From CAWFXC01 sp963819735 (GTDB lineage Bacteria; Actinomycetota; Acidimicrobiia; IMCC26256; DASPTH01), in assembly GCA_963819735.1 (NCBI GenBank), contig CAWFXC010000005.1, forward strand, positions 744,001-808,000: a DNA stretch of 64,000 nt, in the 5' to 3' direction. How positions within the stretch are numbered: the first letter of the stretch is position 1; every line of letters starts with the position of its first letter. Under the pieces are notes generated by a model. It had not been told where the DNA came from, made no database searches, and was given only the letters and a program-made list of their open reading frames with translations. Shown here one piece after another: positions 26,072 through 34,388 of the stretch. The translations under genes and the position numbers were made by a program.

Positions 26072-26560
26072 TCACCGCGGTGGCGACTGCGGGAGCGGCG
26101 CGACCGCGGTCACCGGCCGGTCGTCGCTCCAATCGAGCAGCAGCCGGCGTTCCTCGATGAGCCAGCGATCGCCCTCGCGTCGGAAGCGGTCGAGGTAGCG
26201 GATCGCCAGGACGCGGTCGCGGCGGGAGCCGTCGGGCGCGTCGGTCATGTGGTGCGCCATGCAGTAGGTCTCGCTGGTGGCGACGTCGCCGTCGACGTCG
26301 ATCAGCGACTGCCCGAGCACGTGCGACGTGACCGTGTAGCGGGTCAGGCCGGCGAGCGCGGCCTCGATCTCAGCCGGGCCGGTGCGGACCCGGGCGGGCT
26401 CGCGGAACTCCGGCGGATCCTCGAAGATCCGTAGCGCGCCGTCGGGCGCGAACAGGGCGGCGACGAGCGCGGGCTCGCGCCGATCGCAGCCGTGCGCGTA
26501 GATCTCGGTGAGGCGGCGAACAGCGGCGCGGTCGTCGAGCCCGGGTACGTGTGCGTCCAC
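26072..26560 (-). CDS. SnoaL-like NTF2-fold protein
   Basis: This 162-residue NTF2-like protein has the N-terminal helix DDRAAVRRLTEIYAHGCDRREPALVAALFAPDG and the barrel strand TSHVLGQSLIDVDGDVATSETYCMAHH, typical of SnoaL_4 proteins that serve as dehydratases, isomerases or binding proteins. GGAGG lies upstream of GTG 26560. It is downstream of the cyclase gene (28-bp gap) and probably in the same transcript. Confidence 0.82.
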   Translation of the reverse strand: MDAHVPGLDDRAAVRRLTEIYAHGCDRREPALVAALFAPDGALRIFEDPPEFREPARVRTGPAEIEAALAGLTRYTVTSHVLGQSLIDVDGDVATSETYCMAHHMTDAPDGSRRDRVLAIRYLDRFRREGDRWLIEERRLLLDWSDDRPVTAVAPLPQSPPR

Positions 26561-26588
26561 GGTGTCCTCCGGATGCTGGTGGTGTGAG

Positions 26589-27509
26589 TTATTTGATGGC
26601 GAGCGGGTTGATGGGGGAGCCCACGGCGCGCGACACCTTGAGCACCGGCGCGGAGAAGAAGAACTCCCACACGCCGTCGGCCGCGCAGTCGGCGGCCAAC
26701 TCCTCGAGGTCGAAGATCTCGCCGAGGGTCATGCCCATGTCGCGGATGAGCACCATGTGTACGGTCATGAACACGTCGGAGTTCTCGCCGGGGATCACCT
26801 CGATCGCGTAGTTGTCGGAGCCGACGGCGGCGACGTCGCGTTCGTGCAGCCAGTCGACGCATTCGAGCCCGATGCCCGGTTCCCCGCCCATGAACTCGGC
26901 CGGGTCGCGGTGCTCGAGGAACATGCGGCGGGCGCCGGTGCGGAACAGCATGATGTCGCCCGCACCCACCGTCACCCCGCCCTGGCGCGCCATCGCCGCC
27001 TCGAGGTCGGCGGGCGTGATCGCGTAGCCCGCCTCCAACCATGCCACGCCCTTGAGCGCCGCGATGTCGAGCAGCACCCCGCGGCCGGTGATGCCCTTGG
27101 CCTGGCGGTCGATCGAATCGTGCATCGCGCCGCGGGGCGTCACGGCGGTGGCGGGGAATCCGTTGTAGAGGTGATCGTCGTAGAACACGTGCGCGAGGCC
27201 GTCCCACTGCGTGGCGCACTGCAACGGCATGATGATGTAGTCGTCGGTGTAGCGGAAGCCGCCTTTGATGTTCTGGCCCTCACCGGTGGCCGACATCAGG
27301 TGCACCGGATTCGACCTGATGCCGCCGCCGGTCTGCGGCCCGGTCTCGTCGAGCGGAATCCCGAGGTCGAAGACCTTCCCGGTGCGCACCAACTTGGCGG
27401 CAGCGACCACGCGCTCGGGGGTGATGAGGTTGGTGGTGCCGCGCTCGTCGTCGTCGCCCCAACGACCCCAGTTGCTCACCCGCTGGCCGACCGCACGGAA
27501 ATCTTCCAC
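26589..27509 (-). CDS. Cyclase-family (kynurenine-formamidase-like) hydrolase, variant metal motif
   Basis: This 306-residue protein of the cyclase superfamily (PF04199) has N-terminal NWGRWGDDDERGTTNLITPERV and central RTGARRMFLE and GLECVDWLHE segments. The usual metal motif HxGTHxD is replaced by QCATQWDGLAH (residues 97-107), a variant known in one branch of the family. Asp103 and His107 remain. GTG 27509 has AGGGGG five nt upstream. Likely role: hydrolysis of a cyclic or amide substrate, next to a SnoaL-like and a copper protein. Confidence 0.82.
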   Translation of the reverse strand: MEDFRAVGQRVSNWGRWGDDDERGTTNLITPERVVAAAKLVRTGKVFDLGIPLDETGPQTGGGIRSNPVHLMSATGEGQNIKGGFRYTDDYIIMPLQCATQWDGLAHVFYDDHLYNGFPATAVTPRGAMHDSIDRQAKGITGRGVLLDIAALKGVAWLEAGYAITPADLEAAMARQGGVTVGAGDIMLFRTGARRMFLEHRDPAEFMGGEPGIGLECVDWLHERDVAAVGSDNYAIEVIPGENSDVFMTVHMVLIRDMGMTLGEIFDLEELAADCAADGVWEFFFSAPVLKVSRAVGSPINPLAIK

Positions 27510-27568
27510 GAGCACCCCCTTTCGTCCGGCGCGGGATGCTAACGCCGGGCGCGCCCGAGGTGCGCCGG

Positions 27569-29101
27569 TCAACCCGTCGACGCGGGCGGCAGCACGCGGA
27601 AGGCGCCGCGCATGAACGGGTGGACGCGGCAGAAGTAGGTGTACGTGCCCGGATCGAGATCGGTGGGCGTGCTCCACGTGTCGCGGCCCGCGGTCGGCGG
27701 GCCGGCGACGCCGAGCTGGCCGGAGTCGAACTCCACGTTGGCGTTGGCGATCGGGTAGGCCACGCCGGTCGACGCGGTGCACGGCGCCTTGCACGCGGTG
27801 ATGGTGTGCCACACGCTCTGCCCGCCCGCGTCGAGGTTGTCGAAGGTGATCGACTGCCCCTCGCGCACGGTGGGGATCTGGCCCCCCGAGTTGAGGTCGC
27901 CACTGCCGTAGACGAAGTCGGCGACGGCGATGGCGGGCGTGATCGGGGCGTCGCCGAGCTTGCGGGGATCGGGCAACGAGGTCGGCGCGCCACCGTGGTT
28001 GTCGTTCTCGGGCAGGTGGCCGTGGGTGAGGTGGCCCGGCTGGTCGACGTTCGTCGCGAACGGGTCGCTCCCGCCCGGCCCGTTGTACATCCAAACCACC
28101 ATGAGGCCCATCGACTCGTACCACGACGCGTTCCTCGTGTCGTAGGTGGTGGAGATGCTGAGCGTGTCACCCGCGTGCACCGCCACCTTCCACGTATTGG
28201 GGGTGGCGGTCATGGCGACGTCCCACGACACCGCGCCCGCGGGCTCGAAGTAGTGCGCGCTCGACCGGAAGAGCGGCGCGGTGCGGCCGTCGCGTACGAG
28301 CGACAGGTCGTCGTGCAGTCCGCCGGGATGCAGGTGGCCGAACGTCTCGACCAATTCGCCGCTCTCCGGCAGCACGTATTCGTTCTTGTGTACCCCGGGC
28401 GGATACGGATCGACGGCCTGATCTGGATACGTGAACGTGCCGTCGGTGCCGGAGCCCTTCAGCGCGTCGAACACCGGATACACCTGTCCGTTCTGCACGT
28501 CCATCCAGATCGGGTGCACGTCCTTCATGCCGCCCGGCGGGGGGAACCTTGCCGACACGAAGTCGACGTCGTACGTGAGGTACACGGTGTACGGCCGCGG
28601 CGTGAGGTCGTGGATCATGTAGTTCACGTACCAGGCGTCGGTCGTGCGATACGGGTAGCCGTAACCCGGTGGCAGCTCCAGCGCCGTCTTCTCCTCGCCG
28701 CCGGCGAAGAATCGTTCGGGGAACAGCGGCGCGGTGGCGTCGCGCCGCAGCGCGTTCGCCCAGACCCCGTGGTGGAGATGGATCACGTCGACCGGCGGCG
28801 TGGTGCCGTCGGCCAGTTTGAGGTTGGGCCTGAACCCGACGATCCAGCCGTCCTGCTTGGGCTGGGGGATCAGGTACTTGTTGGTGTCGATCAGGTTCTG
28901 GCCCGGCTTGATCTTGAGTGGGCCGTACCGGAAGTGCAGGTGCTGCACGTACTTCGACGCCGTGGTCGCGGTCGACGAGTTCGACGTGCGGACCGGTGAA
29001 CGAGCCGGTGAGTGGGCCGGGGTGCCGCCGAACGCCGCGACCACCAGGCACGCGCCCAGCACGACCGCGAGCACGGCGACCGTGCGGATGGAGCACCGCA
29101 T
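27569..29101 (-). CDS. Secreted PHM-like copper monooxygenase core fused to a cupredoxin domain
   Basis: This 510-residue exported protein has a hydrophobic signal at residues 6-26. Residues about 50-370 resemble the copper type II ascorbate-dependent (PHM/DBM) monooxygenases: His-rich VIHLHH (106-111) where CuA His-His is expected, HLH at 256-258 like the CuB HxH pair, and ESMGLMVVWMY (329-339) resembling the CuB Met strand. The C-terminal 120 residues form a cupredoxin with ligands His432 (WHTI), Cys491, His494 and Met497 in YFCRVHPFM. The two parts could pass electrons from the blue-copper site to the monooxygenase core. The PHM assignment is inference from motif spacing; the cupredoxin is clear. 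It ends 59 bp upstream of the cyclase gene. Confidence 0.72.
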   Translation of the reverse strand: MRCSIRTVAVLAVVLGACLVVAAFGGTPAHSPARSPVRTSNSSTATTASKYVQHLHFRYGPLKIKPGQNLIDTNKYLIPQPKQDGWIVGFRPNLKLADGTTPPVDVIHLHHGVWANALRRDATAPLFPERFFAGGEEKTALELPPGYGYPYRTTDAWYVNYMIHDLTPRPYTVYLTYDVDFVSARFPPPGGMKDVHPIWMDVQNGQVYPVFDALKGSGTDGTFTYPDQAVDPYPPGVHKNEYVLPESGELVETFGHLHPGGLHDDLSLVRDGRTAPLFRSSAHYFEPAGAVSWDVAMTATPNTWKVAVHAGDTLSISTTYDTRNASWYESMGLMVVWMYNGPGGSDPFATNVDQPGHLTHGHLPENDNHGGAPTSLPDPRKLGDAPITPAIAVADFVYGSGDLNSGGQIPTVREGQSITFDNLDAGGQSVWHTITACKAPCTASTGVAYPIANANVEFDSGQLGVAGPPTAGRDTWSTPTDLDPGTYTYFCRVHPFMRGAFRVLPPASTG

Positions 29102-29227
29102 CCGGGAAACGCTAGCGAGACGGCGACGCGCATCATCGTCGCGGTGTTGGGCGCGGTGATCGCCGCGAGGTGTCCTGGGTCAGCCCGGCATGTCGTTCAT
29201 ACCGGGAGATCTGCTCAAATAGCGCAC

Positions 29228-29773
29228 ATGGTCGATCCGGTCGAGCGCGACGACGAGCTGCGTGAGGTCGCGGCCGCGACGCGCGCCGAGTGGCGGGCCG
29301 ACGAAGAGCAGTGGGCGCTCGCCGCGTTCGAAGCATGGGAACACGACCGCACGCTGCTCGACGTGGCCCGCGAGTGCATGCACCGCGGCGACACGGTGGC
29401 GGTCGCGCTGCCCGGTCGCACATTCGTCGGCGCGGTGTCGTCGGTGGGCGACGACCGGATCGGTATCGCCACGAACGAGGGCCCGGTCGACGTGCGGATA
29501 ACCCAGGATGCACCCATCACGTTCCGCGTCGTGACGCGTGCCCGCGTCGGCGGCACGCGCGGCGAGCAGGCGGTCGTCACCTTCCGGGCGCGTCTCCTGG
29601 AGCTCGAGACCGACGCCGCATCAGTGGAGTTGGGCGTGCCGCTCGCCGACGGAGTGTTGAACGGCCGGCTCCGCGTCGGGCGCGACCAGGTGAGCGTCAC
29701 CGACCGCGACGGCGGCCGTTGCTACGTGTCGATCGGCTCGGTGAGCTGGGTGCGCCCGGTCGACGTCGACTGA
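29228..29773 (+). CDS. Protein of unknown function upstream of the pilus regulator
   Basis: This 181-residue soluble protein has an acidic alpha-helical N-terminus (ERDDELREVAAATRAEWRADEEQW) and a beta-rich remainder with short strands such as DTVAVALPGRTFVGAVSSVGDDRIGIAT. That segment looks like an Sm/SH3-type small barrel. ATG 29228 has no good ribosome-binding site. Its 3' end overlaps the convergent HTH gene by 52 bp, which could couple their expression by antisense effects. No family is recognised. Confidence 0.7.
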   Translation: MVDPVERDDELREVAAATRAEWRADEEQWALAAFEAWEHDRTLLDVARECMHRGDTVAVALPGRTFVGAVSSVGDDRIGIATNEGPVDVRITQDAPITFRVVTRARVGGTRGEQAVVTFRARLLELETDAASVELGVPLADGVLNGRLRVGRDQVSVTDRDGGRCYVSIGSVSWVRPVDVD

Positions 29774-30015
29774 TCCTCGCCCGGCAGCGCGGCCAGCCAC
29801 TCGAGGAGCTCGTCGCGCAGGAACCGCATCTCGCGGCCGCCCGGGAAGCGATGGCAGGGGATCCGGCCTTCGCGCACCATGCGCCGCAGGTATTCCACGT
29901 GCACCTGGAGCAACTCCGCGGCCATCGCGGTGGTGAGCACCGGCGGGAACTCGGCGCCCGACGGTCCGGACGGTCCCGACGGTCCGGTGCTCTCCGGCGA
30001 TTCGGGGATGCTCAT
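29722..30015 (-). CDS. Excisionase/BldC-like helix-turn-helix protein with Gly-Pro-Ser linker
   Basis: This 97-residue protein has an N-terminal low-complexity segment with three GPS triplets (residues 11-19). A MerR-like/excisionase helix-turn-helix of the form LTTAMAAELLQVHVEYLRRMVREGRIPCHRFPGGREMRFLRDELLEWL follows; in these proteins the 'wing' is the RFPGGREMRF part. ATG 30015 lies 8 nt after a TACGCT box (30024-30029, minus strand), so it is probably leaderless. It diverges from the tad operon at 30246, making it the best local candidate for tad regulation. Confidence 0.82.
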   Translation of the reverse strand: MSIPESPESTGPSGPSGPSGAEFPPVLTTAMAAELLQVHVEYLRRMVREGRIPCHRFPGGREMRFLRDELLEWLAALPGEDQSTSTGRTQLTEPIDT

Positions 30016-30023
30016 CGGCCCCG

Positions 30024-30029
30024 AGCGTA
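30024..30029 (-). promoter_or_regulatory. -10 box of the HTH gene
   Basis: TACGCT on the minus strand ends 8 nt before ATG 30015. The same hexamer serves the exporter operon at 208-213. No convincing -35 is seen. Confidence 0.35.
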
Positions 30030-30151
30030 GAGCAGCCGCCCCACTCGGGAAAGCTCTTCGCCGCCCTGGCCAGTCTGACCCTGTCTCTCGCACTCTTGCG
30101 TCATGGATTCGTCGTGACGCGCGCCGGGACCGCGTGTCCGATACTTCCGGC

Positions 30152-30180
30152 TTGACCGATATGCCGATAACGTGCATACT
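30152..30180 (+). promoter_or_regulatory. Promoter of the tad pilus operon
   Basis: TTGACC (30152-30157), 17 nt, then CATACT (30175-30180) is one of the best sigma-70-type matches in the window. The predicted leader is about 59 nt, with a GGGGG tract (30235-30239) before the GTG at 30246. This is the only strong promoter seen for the ten-gene operon. Confidence 0.6.
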
Positions 30181-30245
30181 CGCCGGGTTCGTGCAATTCG
30201 GACATTCCTCAACAATCTCCCTCCGATCCTCCCTGGGGGTTTCCC

Positions 30246-31025
30246 GTGTCAGTGCCGGCTCCTGCGGTTTCTTCTTCGGCGCACGAGCCGCGCCCCGAGG
30301 CCCGCACTGACGCGAACCCGGGACCGGGCCGCGGGTTCCGCCCCGGTGGCCGACGGCGGTCCCTCGGCGCTCGACTCTCGCGTGGTCACGTGGTGATGAT
30401 CGTCGCCGGGTTGGTGGGCCTGGTCCTGTCGTTCGCCGCACTGCGCCAGCAGGACCCCGACGCGAGCGTGGCCGTCGCCGCCCATGAGATCCGCGCCGGT
30501 GAAGTTGTCGGCCCCGCGGACTTCCGCACCGAGCGCGTGACCATGAGCAGCTCGCTTCTCACCACCGTGGTCCGCTCGCAACAGATCTCGGGCATGCGCG
30601 GCCGCATAGCCGGCGCCACCATCGCCGAAGGTGAACTCGTCAACCGGCGGCTGCTGCGCCCGCGGGCTGCGCGTGGCGGGTTGCGGGCGATGAGCATCCC
30701 GATCGATCCGGCCCGGGCGGTCGGTGGCCACCTGCAGGCCGGCGACCGGGTCGACGTGCTGTTCGCCGGCGAACGGTCGGTTTCGATCATCGTCGCCGAC
30801 GCCGAGGTGCTCGCGGTCGACGCGCGTGGTCGTGGCGGCATCGGTGAGTCGGCGAGCCCGTTCACGGTGACCCTTGCCGTCAACGCCCGGCAGTCGCAGC
30901 TCGTCGCGGCCGCGGTCGCAGACGGCAACGTGTCGCTGTCCCGCACGACCGGCGCCACGCCGTCGAAGGGCACGGCACCGGAGTCGCTCGACCGCGTCGA
31001 CGACGGCGGCGAGGCCGCACCGTGA
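30246..31025 (+). CDS. cpaB: CpaB/RcpC-like pilus assembly protein (SAF domain)
   Basis: This 259-residue protein has a disordered Pro/Arg-rich N-terminus, one membrane span (about 49-65, VVMIVAGLVGLVLSFAAL) and then a SAF domain (about 75-145: VAAHEIRAGEVVGPADF…). A beta-rich CpaB region follows with GGHLQAGDRVDVLFAG. In other Tad systems CpaB/RcpC sits outside the inner membrane and helps build the pilus channel. This is the first gene of the tad operon, and its stop overlaps the tadZ-like start (GTGA). Confidence 0.88.
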   Translation: MSVPAPAVSSSAHEPRPEARTDANPGPGRGFRPGGRRRSLGARLSRGHVVMIVAGLVGLVLSFAALRQQDPDASVAVAAHEIRAGEVVGPADFRTERVTMSSSLLTTVVRSQQISGMRGRIAGATIAEGELVNRRLLRPRAARGGLRAMSIPIDPARAVGGHLQAGDRVDVLFAGERSVSIIVADAEVLAVDARGRGGIGESASPFTVTLAVNARQSQLVAAAVADGNVSLSRTTGATPSKGTAPESLDRVDDGGEAAP

Positions 31026-32233
31026 ACCCGGAGGAGCCGACCGTCGCGCTGGTGTTCTCGCCCGAACGGTGGGTGGAAGAGCTGCACCGGTACCTCGCCG
31101 ACCACGGTGGCGCGCGCGTGCGCCAGATCGTCGTCGAACCGTCGGTGGCGCTCGACGAGGAGTACGACACCCTCGTGGTCAGCGACCGCTGGCCGGCGCT
31201 CACTCACGGCCTGGTCGACGCGCTGCACCAGCGGTCGCGCGGCGTCCTCGGCGTGTTCGATCCCGACGAGCCCGCGGGCAAGGATCATCTCCTCGGGCTG
31301 GGCGTCGATGCCACCATTGCCGCCGATTCGCCGATGGCCGAGTTCGTGACCGCGCTGGCGGAGCTCGGGCCCCGCGAGCTCGCTTCGGATCTGCGCGGGC
31401 GGGGCGCAGGTACCGCCGGCGGCGAGTCCCGCACCGCGCTCGACGAGGCCGCGGGTTCACCCGGACGACTCACGGTGGTGGGCGGTCCCCGCGGCTCGGG
31501 GGTGACCGAGGTGGCGCTCGCGCTGGCGGCCGCGGTGGCGCGCCGACGCGAGTCGGCGGTGCTCGTCGACGCGCACGAAACCGCCCCCGCGGTGGCCGGC
31601 CGTCTCGGCCTCGACCTCGAACCCAACCTGCGGAGTGCGGTCGAGGCCGTGGTCCACGGACGCGACACGCTCGAGCACTCGATCACGTCCGGCAATCCGG
31701 GCAATGGCTTCGCCGTCGTGAGCGGCTTCCCGAGCCCGACCGCGGCGTCGCAGGTGACGCCGCCTGAGGTGCTCGACGTGGTGACCGCGCTTCGCTCCTC
31801 CTACGGCCAGGTGATCGTGGACGTCGCGGTCGACACCGGCTCGACCTCGCCGATCGGGCGGGCGCTGATGGGCGCGAGCACGACGATCGTGGGCGTCGGA
31901 TCGGGATCTCCCGTGGGCGTGGCGCGCCTGCTGGCGTGGATCGTCGACATCCGCTCGCTCAACGGTGCTGCGCCGCTTCACGTCGTCGTGAATCGTGTGG
32001 CCCGAGACCAATTCCGGCGGGCGGAGATCGAATCGGAGATCACGCGCACGTTCGTGCCGGCGTCGATCACCTTCACGCCGAGCGACCGTCACGTCGACGA
32101 CGCCGCGTGGGACGGCTGCACGGCGGTGCGCGGCGCATTCGCCGGCGCGGTGGCCCCACTCGCTGATACCGCGCTGCCGCCGTCGCGCGCGCACCGCGGC
32201 CGGGTCCCGAGATGGACGCGGGGAAGCCGATGA
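31022..32233 (+). CDS. TadZ/CpaE-like P-loop protein with degenerate Walker A
   Basis: This 403-residue protein has a receiver-like N-terminal region (about 5-115) and a MinD/ParA-like ATPase-fold C-terminal half, the architecture of TadZ/CpaE pilus-localization proteins. The Walker A position reads GGPRGSGVT (154-162) and lacks both lysines of the deviant KGGxGKT motif, so ATP hydrolysis is doubtful; other TadZ proteins are also degenerate here. LVDAHETAPAVAGRLGL and VNRVARDQFRRAEIE match later parts of the fold. It would place the Tad machine at a site on the membrane. It is coupled to both neighbours by 4-nt overlaps. Confidence 0.8.
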   Translation: MNPEEPTVALVFSPERWVEELHRYLADHGGARVRQIVVEPSVALDEEYDTLVVSDRWPALTHGLVDALHQRSRGVLGVFDPDEPAGKDHLLGLGVDATIAADSPMAEFVTALAELGPRELASDLRGRGAGTAGGESRTALDEAAGSPGRLTVVGGPRGSGVTEVALALAAAVARRRESAVLVDAHETAPAVAGRLGLDLEPNLRSAVEAVVHGRDTLEHSITSGNPGNGFAVVSGFPSPTAASQVTPPEVLDVVTALRSSYGQVIVDVAVDTGSTSPIGRALMGASTTIVGVGSGSPVGVARLLAWIVDIRSLNGAAPLHVVVNRVARDQFRRAEIESEITRTFVPASITFTPSDRHVDDAAWDGCTAVRGAFAGAVAPLADTALPPSRAHRGRVPRWTRGSR

Positions 32234-33501
32234 CCGTCGACGCGTACGACGCGATCCGGCGCGACGCGCTGGCTCGCGTCGAGCGCCGGCGGTTGCGGCC
32301 CGACGCCGACGTCGAGGAGGTGCGCGACGAGATCGCGCACGCGGTCGACGCGTACCAGCGGCTGGCACAACTCGGCGAAGGAGTTCCCCTCGTCGAGCCG
32401 ACGGAGATGGGCGACCGGGTATTGCGGTCGATCACCGACTTCGGTGCGCTCACCGAGCTGATCGCGCGTCGCGACGTCGAAGAAATCTTCATCGAAGGCG
32501 CGCGCGTGTCGTACCTCGATGGTTCCGGCCGGCTGCGGGGCCTGACCGCGCCGACGAGCGAAGAGGAGAACCGTCAGATCATCGAGCGCATGCTGGCGAC
32601 GACGGAGCGCCAACTCAACACGAAGCACCCGATGGTGCAGGCGCGCGTGCTGGGCGGGACGGCGCGACTCACCGCCGCGATCCCACCCGTCGGTGACCGC
32701 CTCTCGGCGACCCTGCGGCGCTACGTGGTGAGGAACGTGACGCTCGACGACCTCGTCGCGCGCGACTCCCTCAGCCGTGAAGCGGCGGCGCTCTTGGCGC
32801 TCCTCATGCAGCTCCGGAGCCGGGTGGCGGTCTCGGGGGAGCCCGGAGCCGGCAAGACGACCCTGGCCGCCGCGCTCCTCGCCGCCGCCCCGACCAGCCA
32901 CTGCGTGCGCGCGTGCGAGGAGATCCGCGAGCTAGCCGTTCCGATCACGCACGGCTCCTACTACGAGGTCCGTCCCCCCGCACTCGACGGGACCGGTGAG
33001 ATCAGCTTGCGCGATCTGGTGAAGTTCGTGTTGGCGATGCGACCCGATCGCATCGTGGTGGGCGAAGTGCGCGGCGCCGAGGCGTTCGAGCTCAGTCGCG
33101 CGGTCAACGCGGGGTGCGGCTTCCTCTGCACGGTTCACGCCAACAGCGCGTCCGAAGCGCTCGACGCGCTGGTGAACGCGGCGTTGATGGCGGGGGAGAA
33201 CGTCACCGAGCGCATCGTGCGGAAGGTGTTCTCGGCGTCGCTCGATGTCGTCGTACATCTCGATCGCGACGATGTGGTCAGCGCCGACGCCGACTCGATC
33301 CGTCGTCAGGTGATGGAGATCGCGGCCGTGGTCCCTGCGCTCCGCGACGACTTCACCATCGAGCCGATCTTCGTGCGCGACGGGATCGGCGCTCCGTTGC
33401 GCTGGACGGGCGCGCTGCCCACGTCACTCGCAACCCGACTCGAGCGGGTGCTCCAGACCGGATCGCTGCACGACATCGTCGGCGGGGAGCGGGTCGCATG
33501 A
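32230..33501 (+). CDS. tadA: TadA/CpaF secretion ATPase
   Basis: This 423-residue type II/IV secretion ATPase has Walker A GEPGAGKT (203-210), a Walker B region IVVGEVRG (275-282) and the His-box TVHANS (301-306); the acidic box EEIREL is also present. The hexamer powers pilin assembly through TadB/TadC. ATG 32230 overlaps the previous stop by 4 nt, like the other junctions of the operon; an ATG at 32212 would add six residues. Confidence 0.95.
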   Translation: MTVDAYDAIRRDALARVERRRLRPDADVEEVRDEIAHAVDAYQRLAQLGEGVPLVEPTEMGDRVLRSITDFGALTELIARRDVEEIFIEGARVSYLDGSGRLRGLTAPTSEEENRQIIERMLATTERQLNTKHPMVQARVLGGTARLTAAIPPVGDRLSATLRRYVVRNVTLDDLVARDSLSREAAALLALLMQLRSRVAVSGEPGAGKTTLAAALLAAAPTSHCVRACEEIRELAVPITHGSYYEVRPPALDGTGEISLRDLVKFVLAMRPDRIVVGEVRGAEAFELSRAVNAGCGFLCTVHANSASEALDALVNAALMAGENVTERIVRKVFSASLDVVVHLDRDDVVSADADSIRRQVMEIAAVVPALRDDFTIEPIFVRDGIGAPLRWTGALPTSLATRLERVLQTGSLHDIVGGERVA

Positions 33502-34388
33502 GCTTGCTGGCGGCGATCGCGGTCGGCGGGTTCTGTGTGCTGCTGGCGGGCCATCTCGTGGGGCGGCCCGTCCGCTTCGGGAGTTGGCGTCGACCGAAGC
33601 CCGCCGTCAATGCGCGCCAGCAGTGGCTGATCCAGGCTGGCGTGGGGCTGAGCCCTCGTCAGTTCACGCTCGGTTCGTTCGTGGTGGGCCTGGCGGCGTT
33701 CGGGGTCGGTGTCTTCCTGACCGGAACCGCGCTGGTCGCGATCGTTCCCGCGGTTGCGGTGGCCGCGTTGCCGCGTGCGTTCTTCGGTCGTCGTCGTGCG
33801 GCGCGCATGCGGGAGGTGCAGGAGGCGTGGCCCGACGGTCTCCGCGACCTGGGCGCCTCCATCGCCGCCGGTGCCTCGCTCACCCACGGGCTGACCACCT
33901 TGGCCGTGACCGGTCCGCGGCCGCTCCGGACGGCGTTCGCCCGGTTCCCGCAACTGTCGGGCATGCTCGGGACCGTCCCTGCGCTCGAGATCGTGAAGTC
34001 GGAGCTGGCCGACCCCACGAGCGACCGGGTGATCGAGGTGCTGATCCTCGCGTACGAACGGGGCGGCGCCATCGTGAAGCTGATCCTGGAAGACCTCGTC
34101 GCCGCCACCACCAAGGACGTGAAGGTGCTCGACGAGATCGAGGCCCAGGGGCTCGAGATGAAGATCAACGCGCGCGCGGTACTCGTGATGCCGTGGTTCG
34201 TACTGGTGGCGCTCACTCTGCATGCGGGGCCATTCCGCGACTTCTACCGCTCGAGCGGCGGCGTCATCGTCGTGTTGGTAGGTGCCGCGCTGAGCGGAGT
34301 CGGGTCGTGGTGGATCAGCCGGCTCGGACAGGCGCACGACGAACAGCGTGTGTTCGGCGACGCCCGGCCGGTGGAGCCGGTGGCGTGA
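33498..34388 (+). CDS. tadB: TadB-like inner-membrane platform protein
   Basis: This 296-residue T2SSF-domain protein has membrane segments near residues 2-20, 57-90, 228-243 and 254-272. The cytoplasmic region between holds the conserved WPDGLRDLGASIAAGASLTHGL helix pair. With TadC it forms the platform on which the TadA ATPase acts. ATG 33498 overlaps the tadA stop by 4 nt. Confidence 0.92.
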   Translation: MSLLAAIAVGGFCVLLAGHLVGRPVRFGSWRRPKPAVNARQQWLIQAGVGLSPRQFTLGSFVVGLAAFGVGVFLTGTALVAIVPAVAVAALPRAFFGRRRAARMREVQEAWPDGLRDLGASIAAGASLTHGLTTLAVTGPRPLRTAFARFPQLSGMLGTVPALEIVKSELADPTSDRVIEVLILAYERGGAIVKLILEDLVAATTKDVKVLDEIEAQGLEMKINARAVLVMPWFVLVALTLHAGPFRDFYRSSGGVIVVLVGAALSGVGSWWISRLGQAHDEQRVFGDARPVEPVA

